Below, one piece after another: positions 17,443 through 25,810 of a stretch of DNA of 36,911 nt (the first letter of the stretch is position 1; the number at the start of each line of letters is the position of its first letter). The notes below the pieces were generated by a model. The model worked only from the letters and a program-made list of their open reading frames with translations, searched no databases and was not told the origin of the DNA. The translations under genes and the position numbers were made by a program. The stretch comes from Paracoccaceae bacterium. GTDB lineage: Bacteria > Pseudomonadota > Alphaproteobacteria > Rhodobacterales > Rhodobacteraceae. Location of the stretch: the NCBI GenBank assembly GCA_026709265.1, contig JAPOTI010000144.1, forward strand, positions 1-36,911, written 5' to 3'.

Positions 17443-18479
17443 TCGATATCCTCCGGCTGACCGCTCGCTGCTGATCGATAGAGAGCGTGAATCAGGGAGG
17501 TGACCTCTGCTCCACACTCGCCGTCCGAAGCATTGACAACATCATGACCTGCACAAAGATCAGCAAAGACGCGGACTGGCAACGCACCATCATACTCTGG
17601 CCGGTCAGGGGTTTCGAACTGATCATCTTGACCGTCCAAACGCGCGAGCTCCACCCGCGCTTTCTGATTGTCAAAACTGATCATTCCTTGTGTCCCGTAG
17701 AGCCTCACATCTGTATGCATACCCTTGTGTTTCGGAACGGTCGCCGCCCCCGACAGCATGAAAGTTGCGCCCGTCTTGGTACACACAACTGCCGCATCAT
17801 AAATGTCAACGCCGGCGTTTGATTTTCCCGATATACAGTAAACCCTGTCGAACCTGGCATCTGTAACATAGGTCAACCAAGCAATTGAATGACTCATCTG
17901 CCCCCACGCATAACCACCTGCATTTTGTGGATCCGCCCATGTGCTCGGCGGAGGACGAAACAGATGGTCTTTGGTTTCATGCATTGGCTGACCAGCAAAC
18001 AGATCATGAAGTGGTGAGCTCATCTGACAGGTGGCATGCCGCAATTTTCCGATTCTCCCCTCCCGGACCCATCGACGTGCGACAGCGGAATAGTCTTCAA
18101 AATTAAGCCCGGTCGGGACCATCACTTGTCGCCCTGCCTGACGCGCCGCCTGGGCAATGACGCGACCATCAGCAGCCATTGTTGCCATGGGTTTCTCAAT
18201 CAGTACATGAGCTCCAGCTTCAAGCGAAGCCAGCGCAGGCTGCGTATGCTGCGTATGAGGGGTTGAAACAATCACTCCGTCGAGGCGTTCAGCATGCAAC
18301 ATCTCGGAGAGATCGTCATAGCGTGCGTCAATCGCAAACTTGTCACCGGCAATGGCGATCCGATCCTGATCAACATCGCAGATTGCGACAAGTGTCGCAT
18401 CGGGATGGCTCTGAATTGTCGGAATATGATTAAAGGTGGCCCACCATCCGACACCCACAATTCCAATTCGTGCCGTCAT
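17439..18479 (-). CDS. Gfo/Idh/MocA family NAD(P)-dependent oxidoreductase
   Basis: A 346-residue cytoplasmic sugar or inositol-type dehydrogenase. The N-terminal Rossmann fold starts TARIGIVGVGWWATFNHIP, with the acidic residue after strand 2 in VAICDVDQDR favouring NAD. The family motif VLIEKPMATMAADGR carries the conserved lysine in EKP. The C-terminal domain has RLYGTQGMISFD and a SHSIAWLTY segment where the catalytic aspartate/histidine is expected. Start and stop both overlap neighbouring genes by 4 nt. The substrate is unknown; with the importer and mutarotase an aldose or its acid is likely. Confidence 0.9.
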   Translation of the reverse strand: MTARIGIVGVGWWATFNHIPTIQSHPDATLVAICDVDQDRIAIAGDKFAIDARYDDLSEMLHAERLDGVIVSTPHTQHTQPALASLEAGAHVLIEKPMATMAADGRVIAQAARQAGRQVMVPTGLNFEDYSAVARRWVREGRIGKLRHATCQMSSPLHDLFAGQPMHETKDHLFRPPPSTWADPQNAGGYAWGQMSHSIAWLTYVTDARFDRVYCISGKSNAGVDIYDAAVVCTKTGATFMLSGAATVPKHKGMHTDVRLYGTQGMISFDNQKARVELARLDGQDDQFETPDRPEYDGALPVRVFADLCAGHDVVNASDGECGAEVTSLIHALYRSAASGQPEDIE

Positions 18480-19207
18480 TCAAGAAATCCTTTTATCTGG
18501 GCAACCGTAGACTGGAATACGTTGCACATATGGGCTTCAGCAGCCTTGGCAGCGACTTCTGCATCGCGATTACGGAGCGCTTCGTACAGCTGCCAATGGT
18601 CCTGATAACTCTGCAACAACACCTTGGGTACCTCAGAAGCGCGCTTTCGGAATTCAAGACCGAGCGAGTTGAGGCTCTCACCAATTCGTTTGAGAAATGC
18701 ATTACCACACCCAATCCAGATCGCTTCATGGAACCGAAAATCAGACTCTCGAAAGGCGTCAGGATCATTCAGAGTGGATTTCTGGCTTACCAGGACGGAC
18801 TCGAGTGCGTCCAGAGCCGAATCGTCCATCGCGGTGGCCGCCCGTCGCGCAACATCGCCCTCGATCAGCGATCGGGCATCATACAGCTCACGCACATTTT
18901 TTTCCTCGAGAGACAAGAAAAACCGGATAGGGCCGAGCAAGGCATCTCCATCAAGCTTTGACACATAGGCCCCACCTCCCTGTCGTGACCGAACGACACC
19001 GAGAATGGACAGACCGCGCACCGCCTCGCGTACCGAGGGACGAGACACGCCCATCATTTGTGCCATGTCCCGCTCTGAGGGAAGCTTGTCACCCGGTCGC
19101 AGAATGTCTCGTGTGACCATGTCAAGAATGCGCCGAGCGACCTGTTCGGCAACTGACTCACGGGAAATCGGAAAGCCAAACGCTGCAGGGGCCAATTTTG
19201 AACTCAT
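18476..19207 (-). CDS. FadR-type GntR family transcriptional regulator
   Basis: 243 residues. A winged helix-turn-helix occupies the first 75 residues (RPGDKLPSERDMAQMMGVSRP, then SVREAVRGLSILGVVRSRQGGGAYV). An all-helical FCD effector domain follows, with the metal-binding pattern spread over FRESDFRFHEAIW and the histidines in QDHWQLYEAL and AEAHMCNVF. FCD regulators usually bind a small carboxylate or sugar acid and repress until it appears. It is encoded inside the operon with 4-nt overlaps on both sides, so it should be co-transcribed and autoregulatory. The perfect TGGTCAGACCA palindrome in the divergent promoter at 26988 is its most likely operator. Confidence 0.93.
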   Translation of the reverse strand: MSSKLAPAAFGFPISRESVAEQVARRILDMVTRDILRPGDKLPSERDMAQMMGVSRPSVREAVRGLSILGVVRSRQGGGAYVSKLDGDALLGPIRFFLSLEEKNVRELYDARSLIEGDVARRAATAMDDSALDALESVLVSQKSTLNDPDAFRESDFRFHEAIWIGCGNAFLKRIGESLNSLGLEFRKRASEVPKVLLQSYQDHWQLYEALRNRDAEVAAKAAEAHMCNVFQSTVAQIKGFLE

Positions 19208-20166
19208 CCCGCATTCTCCTTGCGCAGACGAAAGCGCCCGAGGTCAAGACGTGTGGCAATGACCGATGTGATGAGCAGAACCCCAATAACTCCGGTCTGG
19301 ATATGTCCGGTTATGTTCAGAAGTGCCATACCGTTCCGCAAATTCAGGACAATGAGAATGGCCATCAGAGTGCCAAACATCGACCCAACACCACCAAAAA
19401 TACTGACGCCCCCAAGGAGCACCATCGTAATGATATCCAGCTCAAACCCGAAAGCCACATCGCCGCGTACCGCGCCCACGCGTGCAGCATATAAAAGGCC
19501 GGCAAATGCGGACACCATGCCAGATCCAATGAAAAGGATCATCTTGTGGCGAGCCGTGTCGATTCCAGCAAAGACTGCAACATCCCTGCTGGTTCCAATG
19601 ACAAAGGTCTTGCGACCAAACCCACTCTTATGCAACACGACATAAAGTCCCGCAAACAACAGGAGAAAAGCGAATAGCGAAAATGGTACTGGACCAATCA
19701 AACCCGTCTGTCCAATTGCATCGAACCATTCAGGAAAATCTGTGATCCCGCGATCTTCAACCAAAACCCGTGCCAGTCCACGAAAGCCGATCAAGGTGGC
19801 GAGCGTAACAACCAGTGATGGAAGTCCGGCGTAGGCAACAAATACCCCATTCAATGCTCCTCCCAGCATCCCGATAATCAGGCAAACCAGAATGGCCCAT
19901 TCCGCCGACAGGCTGGTCTCCTGAAAAAGCCAGCCGAACGCACAGGCCGACAGTCCCATCATCGACCCTACGGAGAGATCAATCTCGGCATTAATGATGA
20001 CCAATGTCATCATCAGCGCAACAATCACCTTTTCAATGGAAAGCTGAAACAGATTGATCTGATTCCTGACACTTAGATATTCTTCCGACAGGCTGGAATT
20101 CACGATGACAACAAGAGCCAACACCATGACCAGAACCCGAATCCAACCGTTCAGTCCTTTGGTCAT
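19204..20166 (-). CDS. Sugar ABC transporter permease (RbsC-like), second
   Basis: 320 residues with about nine hydrophobic segments, BPD_transp_2 family. The family signature INAEIDLSVGSMMGLSACAF lies near residue 60. The segment LLGGVSIFGGVGSMFGTLMA near residue 255 is the typical coupling region. It would form a heterodimer with the preceding permease. The ATG overlaps that gene's stop and its own stop overlaps the GntR gene start. Paired, unequal permeases are the arrangement of rhamnose- and autoinducer-2-type importers rather than the homodimeric ribose type. Confidence 0.93.
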   Translation of the reverse strand: MTKGLNGWIRVLVMVLALVVIVNSSLSEEYLSVRNQINLFQLSIEKVIVALMMTLVIINAEIDLSVGSMMGLSACAFGWLFQETSLSAEWAILVCLIIGMLGGALNGVFVAYAGLPSLVVTLATLIGFRGLARVLVEDRGITDFPEWFDAIGQTGLIGPVPFSLFAFLLLFAGLYVVLHKSGFGRKTFVIGTSRDVAVFAGIDTARHKMILFIGSGMVSAFAGLLYAARVGAVRGDVAFGFELDIITMVLLGGVSIFGGVGSMFGTLMAILIVLNLRNGMALLNITGHIQTGVIGVLLITSVIATRLDLGRFRLRKENAG

Positions 20167-21200
20167 GGCGACTGCACGTTCGCCCTTCTGTCTTCTTTGG
20201 AATTGGATCTGGCGGTACGCCAGACCGCCAGCGAGCGCATAACGAGTGTGTCCATGGTGACAGCGAGCAGGATCAGACCGCCCAGCACCGCTTCACGCCA
20301 GAACTCGCTTACCAAGTGCCAGCGTACCAGCGAACTGTCAATCAGGTCGACAAGGATCGCGCCAATCAATGCCCCAATGACCAAGCCTGATCCGCCGAAA
20401 ATGTTGACCCCGCCAACTACCGCGGCCGCAACAGATTTCAGTTCGAATCCCAATCCTGCTACAACCGTGATCGTGCCAAACCGGGCCAAAAACAAGAATC
20501 CGGCAAGCCCCGCCAGTGCACCAGATAAAACGAACGCCGTAAAAACCGTTAATCCGATATTGATGCCCGCCATCTCGGCCGCCTCCGGATTGGAGCCTAC
20601 AGCATAGAGCTTGCGGGCGATCCGAATCCGCGACAACGCGATATGGACCACAAGAACGACCGCAACGGCAACTGCAAAGGATGCGCGTAACTGCAAAGTC
20701 CCAATCTCGAGAAGCGGTGTATTCGGGAAATTGATCAGCCATGTTGGCAAGTTAGCAGTCACAATTGACTTAGCGTCTGAAAACTCGACGAGCACCGAAC
20801 GAAAGAGTGCGAGTGTACCCAGTGTAACGATGATTGCTGGAACCTTTGCGACTGCGACAAAAAATCCGTTGATCATGCCGAAAAACATACCCAGAGTGAT
20901 TGAAAAGGCAACGAGCAAAGTCCAGTGCAAATCAGGATTATCGGTGATCAGTGAACCAGTGGCGAAGGCCACAAATCCAACGACTGAGCCGATCGAAAGA
21001 TCGATATTTCGGGTCAGGATAACCAGCGTCTGCGCTGTCGCAATGAGTGCCATGATTGCGACCGATGATGACACCCGGTTGAATAACCTTCCTGACAAGT
21101 AGTTCGGCACCTGGGTCGAAAAAAACAGTATGACCAGCAAGAGCACGACCAACAATGCCAGTATTCGTATCGTCTGCGGTGACAAACGATGAAGCATCAC
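20163..21200 (-). CDS. Sugar ABC transporter permease (RbsC-like), first
   Basis: 345 residues, a hydrophobic protein with a short polar tail, BPD_transp_2 family. The signature VILTRNIDLSIGSVVGFVAF lies near residue 65, and VVGGVNIFGGSGLVIGALIG near residue 260. The start overlaps the stop of the ATPase gene as ATGA and the stop overlaps the second permease. It is the partner of the permease at 19204; the two are clearly related but divergent copies. Confidence 0.93.
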   Translation of the reverse strand: MMLHRLSPQTIRILALLVVLLLVILFFSTQVPNYLSGRLFNRVSSSVAIMALIATAQTLVILTRNIDLSIGSVVGFVAFATGSLITDNPDLHWTLLVAFSITLGMFFGMINGFFVAVAKVPAIIVTLGTLALFRSVLVEFSDAKSIVTANLPTWLINFPNTPLLEIGTLQLRASFAVAVAVVLVVHIALSRIRIARKLYAVGSNPEAAEMAGINIGLTVFTAFVLSGALAGLAGFLFLARFGTITVVAGLGFELKSVAAAVVGGVNIFGGSGLVIGALIGAILVDLIDSSLVRWHLVSEFWREAVLGGLILLAVTMDTLVMRSLAVWRTARSNSKEDRRANVQSP

Positions 21201-22699
21201 GCCGCCTCCACGCTGGCTTGTCCAGTTGCAAGACGCATGATCGTTTCTTGGCCGGTTTCAGTTGAATTGACGATACCCATCTGCCGTCCTTCGCGCATCA
21301 CCAAAATGCGATCGCCCATTGCCAACACTTCTGGCAGGTCTGAGGAGATCACAATTGCTCCGCCCCCGTTGGCCACGAATTCTCTGATCAGGGCGTGAAC
21401 CTCAGCTTTTGCACCGATATCAATACCGCGCGTTGGTTCATCAAAAATCAACACGTCAGGCTTCATCCTCAGCCATTTTGCCAACATGGTTTTTTGTTGA
21501 TTGCCGCCCGACAACATCCCGACAGAAAGTTCCACATCTGGAGCACGGATATTGAGCCTGTCGCGATACTCTAGGGCCGTCATCCTCTCCAAAGATTGGT
21601 CGAGGAAACCCCATCGACCCACAAACGACCTTAGGGTTGCGAGACTGACATTTGACCGTAGCGACATCGGCATTGCCAAGCCGAGTTTTCGACGATCTTC
21701 GGAGACATAGGCTATGCCGGCATCCATCGCCTCGCGCGCGCAAGATGGATTGATCTGCCTTCCCTTGTAAAATATCTGTCCTGAACTCGACGGATTGATA
21801 CCAAACAATGCAAGAGCCACATCCGTTCGGCGCGCACCAACCAATCCTGCCATGCAAAGGACTTCGCCCTGCATGAGGTCGAAAGAAATGTCCGAAAAAA
21901 TGCCCTCGCGGGTCAAATGCTCGACACGCAGCAAAGAGTTCGAGGTCACTGTGCTCGGAGCTTTCACGAAATAGTTGCCGACATCACGGCCCACCATCTC
22001 AGAAACCATACCCTCTGATGTGACGTCCCCAATGGGACGAGTCGAAATATGGATTCCGTCACGGATCACGGTCACCCTGTCAGCGATGTCAAAAATCTCC
22101 TCCAAACGGTGAGAGATATAAATGACGGCAACTCCTTCCTCTGCAAGTGTTCGAGCCACCTTGCGCAACTGTTTGGCTTCATGGGCTGAAAGCGATGCTG
22201 TTGGTTCATCCATGATCAGGATACGCACATCTTGGCTGAGTGCGCGGGCGATTTCCACGGCTTGCTGTGCTGCTAAAGTGAGCCCGCTCGCAATACTTGA
22301 CGAATCAAGAGCAATGCCGATCCGCCCGAGCAGCCTCTGTGCTTCAGCATGCAGTTGTGCTTGATTAAGGAACCAGCCGCTTCTTGCCGAAATGAAAATG
22401 TTCTCGGCGACATCAAGGTCTGGAAACACCATGGGTTCCTGATAGATCGCAGCAATGCCAATGTCACGGGCAGCTCGAGCACCACTGATATTTCGCGCCG
22501 TCCCGTCAATTACAAGCCGTCCTTCAGTAGTTTGATGGATGCCTGTCATGATCTTGATGATCGTCGACTTGCCAGCTCCGTTCTCACCAACGATGGCATG
22601 GACTTCACCGGAGAAAATATCGAGCGACATATCTTGCAATGCCGTCGTCATCCCAAAACGCTTGGTGACATTCTCTAGCCTGAGAAGAGGCTCACACAT
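21197..22699 (-). CDS. Sugar ABC transporter ATP-binding protein (RbsA-like)
   Basis: 500 residues with two fused nucleotide-binding domains. The first has Walker A GENGAGKSTIIKI near residue 38, a signature-like LTLAAQQAVEIARAL and Walker B ILIMDEPTASLS. The second has a degenerate Walker A (GLVGARRTDVALALFG), signature LSGGNQQKTMLAKWL and Walker B VLIFDEPTRGID. One intact and one degenerate ATP site is normal for the RbsA/XylG/MglA class. It energises the two permeases. The ribosome site before the ATG (22699) is weak, and a strong stem-loop lies between it and the binding-protein gene, so its expression is probably lower than that of the binding protein. Confidence 0.95.
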   Translation of the reverse strand: MCEPLLRLENVTKRFGMTTALQDMSLDIFSGEVHAIVGENGAGKSTIIKIMTGIHQTTEGRLVIDGTARNISGARAARDIGIAAIYQEPMVFPDLDVAENIFISARSGWFLNQAQLHAEAQRLLGRIGIALDSSSIASGLTLAAQQAVEIARALSQDVRILIMDEPTASLSAHEAKQLRKVARTLAEEGVAVIYISHRLEEIFDIADRVTVIRDGIHISTRPIGDVTSEGMVSEMVGRDVGNYFVKAPSTVTSNSLLRVEHLTREGIFSDISFDLMQGEVLCMAGLVGARRTDVALALFGINPSSSGQIFYKGRQINPSCAREAMDAGIAYVSEDRRKLGLAMPMSLRSNVSLATLRSFVGRWGFLDQSLERMTALEYRDRLNIRAPDVELSVGMLSGGNQQKTMLAKWLRMKPDVLIFDEPTRGIDIGAKAEVHALIREFVANGGGAIVISSDLPEVLAMGDRILVMREGRQMGIVNSTETGQETIMRLATGQASVEAA

Positions 22700-22723
22700 G
22701 AATTTGCAGATACAATGTCCGTG

Positions 22724-22751
22724 TCCGGCAGGTGACGATTCACCTGCCGGA
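22724..22751 (-). promoter_or_regulatory. Intercistronic 12-bp stem-loop after the binding-protein gene
   Basis: TCCGGCAGGTGA (22724-22735) and TCACCTGCCGGA (22740-22751) form a perfect 12-bp stem with a 4-nt loop, in the 65-bp gap between binding-protein stop and ATPase start. On the transcribed strand no T-run follows. It is therefore more likely an mRNA-stabilising or partial-termination structure, as between other ABC binding-protein and membrane-component genes, than a full terminator. Confidence 0.7.
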
Positions 22752-22764
22752 TCAATTGAATTCC

Positions 22765-23805
22765 CTACTTGGCGGCTGCTTCTACATTGTCAGCATTGTA
22801 CACGGTGAACGGCCCCATCAGGATCCGCCTGGATCCGGGGCGACCGGGATCCTCTTCGATCGCGAATTCGCCCATACGACCAGCCATAAAGGTTTCGCCT
22901 ATCTCACCTGTCAGTTGACCTGACGCCAGACCATAAGCCGTGTAATAAGTCAGATAGCCAAGATCCCGAAAATCCCAAAGAGCAAACTCCGGAGCACAGC
23001 CATTTAAGGTATAGCTGACCATCTCTGACGGAAGACCAAGGCCTGACACCTTAACCTGGTCACATAGACCTTCATCCTGCATTGCCTTGGCACTGGCTTG
23101 GATTCCAACCGTTGTTGGGGACATAATGACACCAAGGTCTGGATACTGGTCAACGAGAGCCAAAGCACGGTTATAGCTCAGTTCTGCCTGATCATCCCCG
23201 TACACGATGTCAACAAGTTCGATATCGGCATATTTGGTATCCTTAAGTGCTTCCTGCATTGATGCAATCCAGGCGTTTTGGTTAGCCGCGTCGGGCGTTG
23301 CCGACAGGACAGCCATTTGCCCGTTACCATCAAGCAGCGAGTGCGCCATTTCGGCCATGACTTCGCCAATCGAGCCAAAATCAACTTGAGCCACAAATAC
23401 ATCCTCACCCTCTCCCGACGGGATGGGACTATCCCAGGTCACGACACGCGTCCCTGCTTCCATGGCGGCCGTTGCTGCGGGAACGATCTGATCACCCGCA
23501 TTGTTTGAGAGCATCACCACACCCTGCCCCTGAGTCGCAGCAGTTGTCACGATCTCAATTTGACCCGCCACAGAATTTTCCGGTGTTGGGCCAACAAACA
23601 ACAGGTCTCCATTGTTTTTGAGCTCAGCATGGGCTTCCTGTGCGCCCTCATTGGCCTGATCGAATACGAGAATACCCAGAAACTTGGGTAAAAGGACCAT
23701 ATCAATGTCCTTTCCGCTCTCGAGCATCTTAACATGGCCACTTGCCAAAACAGCTGTCGATAGAACAACCAGCAGCGTGGCCCAAATTGTTGTCAGAATT
23801 TTCAT
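22765..23805 (-). CDS. Periplasmic sugar-binding protein (RhaS-like)
   Basis: About 346 residues from [20 protein letters not shown], which with ASG forms a clear Sec signal peptide. The mature part is a periplasmic-binding-protein-like domain of the rhamnose/LsrB class: [45 protein letters not shown], and later [11 protein letters not shown]. The open frame extends to 24057, but that part is not protein-like, while ATG 23805 has GGAGGAATGAA just upstream. It is the ligand receptor for the permease pair and ATPase that follow. A 248-bp gap upstream suggests an own promoter. The ligand is unknown; the mutarotase gene favours a deoxyhexose or similar aldose. Confidence 0.93.
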   Translation of the reverse strand: MKILTTIWATLLVVLSTAVLASGHVKMLESGKDIDMVLLPKFLGILVFDQANEGAQEAHAELKNNGDLLFVGPTPENSVAGQIEIVTTAATQGQGVVMLSNNAGDQIVPAATAAMEAGTRVVTWDSPIPSGEGEDVFVAQVDFGSIGEVMAEMAHSLLDGNGQMAVLSATPDAANQNAWIASMQEALKDTKYADIELVDIVYGDDQAELSYNRALALVDQYPDLGVIMSPTTVGIQASAKAMQDEGLCDQVKVSGLGLPSEMVSYTLNGCAPEFALWDFRDLGYLTYYTAYGLASGQLTGEIGETFMAGRMGEFAIEEDPGRPGSRRILMGPFTVYNADNVEAAAK

Positions 23806-24053
23806 TTCATTCCTCCATCTTCTGGGTTGCATGGCGCCTTGCGCCGATTTCGGGGTATACATCTGACCAGTATGTCCCCAACAAGTCATGCCTGTCTCTT
23901 TGCGCCATCTGTAATCCTGGCCCTCTGAACAGTCTGCTTCGCCATGAATCGACGCTGCTTCGCTGTCAAAACGCAACCGGATTCCATCACTCGGTGCCAT
24001 GTCAGCAGCAGCCTGCAAGAAAGTCAGGCATGTCGTCGATCCAGTTCGCTGCA
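23806..24053 (-). promoter_or_regulatory. Likely promoter region of the transporter genes with operator half-site
   Basis: The only large gap in the operon. On the minus strand it contains TGGTCAGATGT (23859-23869), which shares TGGTCAGA with the palindrome at 26988 but has a poor right half. It lies about 55 bp before the binding-protein start. A second promoter here would let the importer be made independently of the enzymes upstream. No clear -35/-10 pair was identified. Confidence 0.35.
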
Positions 24054-25037
24054 TCATGCTGCAGCTTCATGGTATACCCATCCCTCGACGGGTTTTCGTG
24101 GGCCCTCACCCCTCAGAATGCGTGTGATATCTTCGGCGACAAGCCCTTGCAGTCGTTGAATGGCGGCCTCAGAGTACCAAGCGACATGCGGGGTGAGCAT
24201 GACATTGGGGGCACGACGAAGGGGCGAGTCTGATGGTAGTGGTTCGTGCTGAAACACGTCGAGCGCAGCTCCGCCAATAATGCCAAGCTGACATGCCTCA
24301 GCAAGGTCAGTATCAACCACGAGTTGCCCACGCGCAGAATTGACAACGACTGCATTTCGCTTCATTCTGGCCAACCTCTCGGAATTGAGGAAACCGGCGG
24401 TCTTTGCATTGGCTGGTGCATGCAGGGTGAGGAGATCTGATTCCTGCAGGAGCTTGTCCTCATCGACTCGACGCACATCCAGACGCTGTGCCTCTTCATC
24501 CGTCAAGCCAGGATCAGTGACGATGGATGAAAAGCCGAACGGTCTGATACGCGACAGTACCGCTTTTCCAATCTGTCCCAATCCGAGAAATCCAAAAGTC
24601 AACTCGCCGAGAGGTCTCACGGGACGCGTAGATTCGATCGCCGACCACCTGTTGCTTCGTATGGACGCATCCAGTTGTGGCAGTTTTCGCAACATCGCAA
24701 GTGCCATTGCAACGGTATGGTCGGCAACCTCGTTGGTACAGTAGTCAGGAACATAGCCAACCGTCACACCTGCAGCGCGCGCTGCCTTCAGGTCAATATT
24801 ATCGTAACCAACGCCATAACGAATAATAGTCGCACCAGGATTCACCGCAGATATGGCATGTGATCCGAAGGGTGCAAACTGGACGACGATGACATCTGCC
24901 CCGCCAACCACTTCGACCACATCATCTTCAGATTTTGCCTGAAAGATCTCAAAGCTTGCGCCCGCACTCTCAGCAGCTTGTCTCTCCTGCACCACGTCAG
25001 GAAACGAGCAGTCGGTGACAACGACTCGTGTGCTCAT
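24054..25037 (-). CDS. D-2-hydroxyacid dehydrogenase, CtBP-like clade
   Basis: 327 residues. NAD-binding motif [20 protein letters not shown] lies near residue 147. Catalytic residues of the family are visible: the arginine in [11 protein letters not shown], the glutamate in [11 protein letters not shown] and the histidine in [10 protein letters not shown]. An N-terminal [16 protein letters not shown] segment belongs to the substrate domain. Such enzymes reversibly reduce 2-keto acids to D-2-hydroxy acids with NADH. The gene overlaps the stop of the decarboxylase-like gene by 4 nt, so its substrate may be the 2-keto acid that pathway forms. This clade is often annotated only as C-terminal binding protein. 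Confidence 0.92.
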   Translation of the reverse strand: MSTRVVVTDCSFPDVVQERQAAESAGASFEIFQAKSEDDVVEVVGGADVIVVQFAPFGSHAISAVNPGATIIRYGVGYDNIDLKAARAAGVTVGYVPDYCTNEVADHTVAMALAMLRKLPQLDASIRSNRWSAIESTRPVRPLGELTFGFLGLGQIGKAVLSRIRPFGFSSIVTDPGLTDEEAQRLDVRRVDEDKLLQESDLLTLHAPANAKTAGFLNSERLARMKRNAVVVNSARGQLVVDTDLAEACQLGIIGGAALDVFQHEPLPSDSPLRRAPNVMLTPHVAWYSEAAIQRLQGLVAEDITRILRGEGPRKPVEGWVYHEAAA

Positions 25038-25810
25038 GTGTTGTCCTCGAGATAGTCATGAACGACTTTCCCAGCAACCAGCGTAAAGTCAGCGCGCCAG
25101 AAATATCCTTCCAGCATTTCAATCACCGGCAAACAAAAGACCGGTAACTGGGCATTGGGTCTGATTTCTACAGTTCCCGGGCCACGCCATGCCTCATGCG
25201 TGACAATTTCTGTCAGCCGACGGGTGGTCAGCTGACGGACCGCGGGTCGCCCATCAATATGATCAATTGCCTTGAGATTAATATTTGTCGCAAAATCAAA
25301 ATAGGGTGCAGTCGCGTTGGCCGAAACCGGGACCTGCTTGTACGGGAGCGTTCCAGTCAAAACGTCGATGCCATTGCGCTCCACGACTCCAACTATCAGA
25401 TCACCACGGAAATCAAGACGCGGTTGACCATATTTTTTCGGTTGACCATGAATCTCTCGCCCATGGCTGACACCACCATCAGATGACAGGCACAGGTAAG
25501 GTGAATATGCGCCCGAAAGTTCTCCAAGCCGGGCGCCGACCATAATGTTTGCCTCCCCGTAATCACCAATCCAATCAGTATCCCTCATCCGGTAGATATG
25601 AGCGCAAGCAATGTCTCCGGTCGGTTCCAAGGGTGGGGGCAGCAAGGTAGCAATGGCTTCCGGATCAGTCCGCCAGTAAAGTGTCAGAATTTCGGCATTA
25701 CGAAACTGGAATGGAAACCGTGGAATCGCAGGTGCATCCCACGGGGTCGAGAACCCGCTGGCCTTGATATCGGCCTCGGTTGGACGCGATAGTCCGTGCC
25801 GCCGCGTCAT
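25034..25810 (-). CDS. Acetoacetate decarboxylase-like Schiff-base enzyme
   Basis: 258 residues of the acetoacetate decarboxylase superfamily (PF06314). The active-site region reads HGREIHGQPKKYGQPRLDF near residues 115-135. The adjacent lysine pair matches the motif in which the first lysine forms a Schiff base with a keto substrate and the second lowers its pKa. Other family-like parts are YSPYLCLSSDGGVS and GPGTVEIRPNAQ. True acetoacetate decarboxylases make acetone from acetoacetate, but some characterised superfamily members instead catalyse aldol and dehydration chemistry on pyruvate. Here it is the second gene of a sugar-acid operon, overlapping both neighbours by 4 nt, and no classical aldolase is present. 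Decarboxylation or aldol cleavage of a 2-keto-3-deoxy acid is plausible but unproven. Confidence 0.85.
   Translation of the reverse strand: MTRRHGLSRPTEADIKASGFSTPWDAPAIPRFPFQFRNAEILTLYWRTDPEAIATLLPPPLEPTGDIACAHIYRMRDTDWIGDYGEANIMVGARLGELSGAYSPYLCLSSDGGVSHGREIHGQPKKYGQPRLDFRGDLIVGVVERNGIDVLTGTLPYKQVPVSANATAPYFDFATNINLKAIDHIDGRPAVRQLTTRRLTEIVTHEAWRGPGTVEIRPNAQLPVFCLPVIEMLEGYFWRADFTLVAGKVVHDYLEDNT

Noticed and set aside
23806-24057. N-terminal extension of the sugar-binding protein
   Set aside because: The 84 extra residues are not protein-like, and the ATG at 23805 has a good ribosome site and starts a signal peptide.
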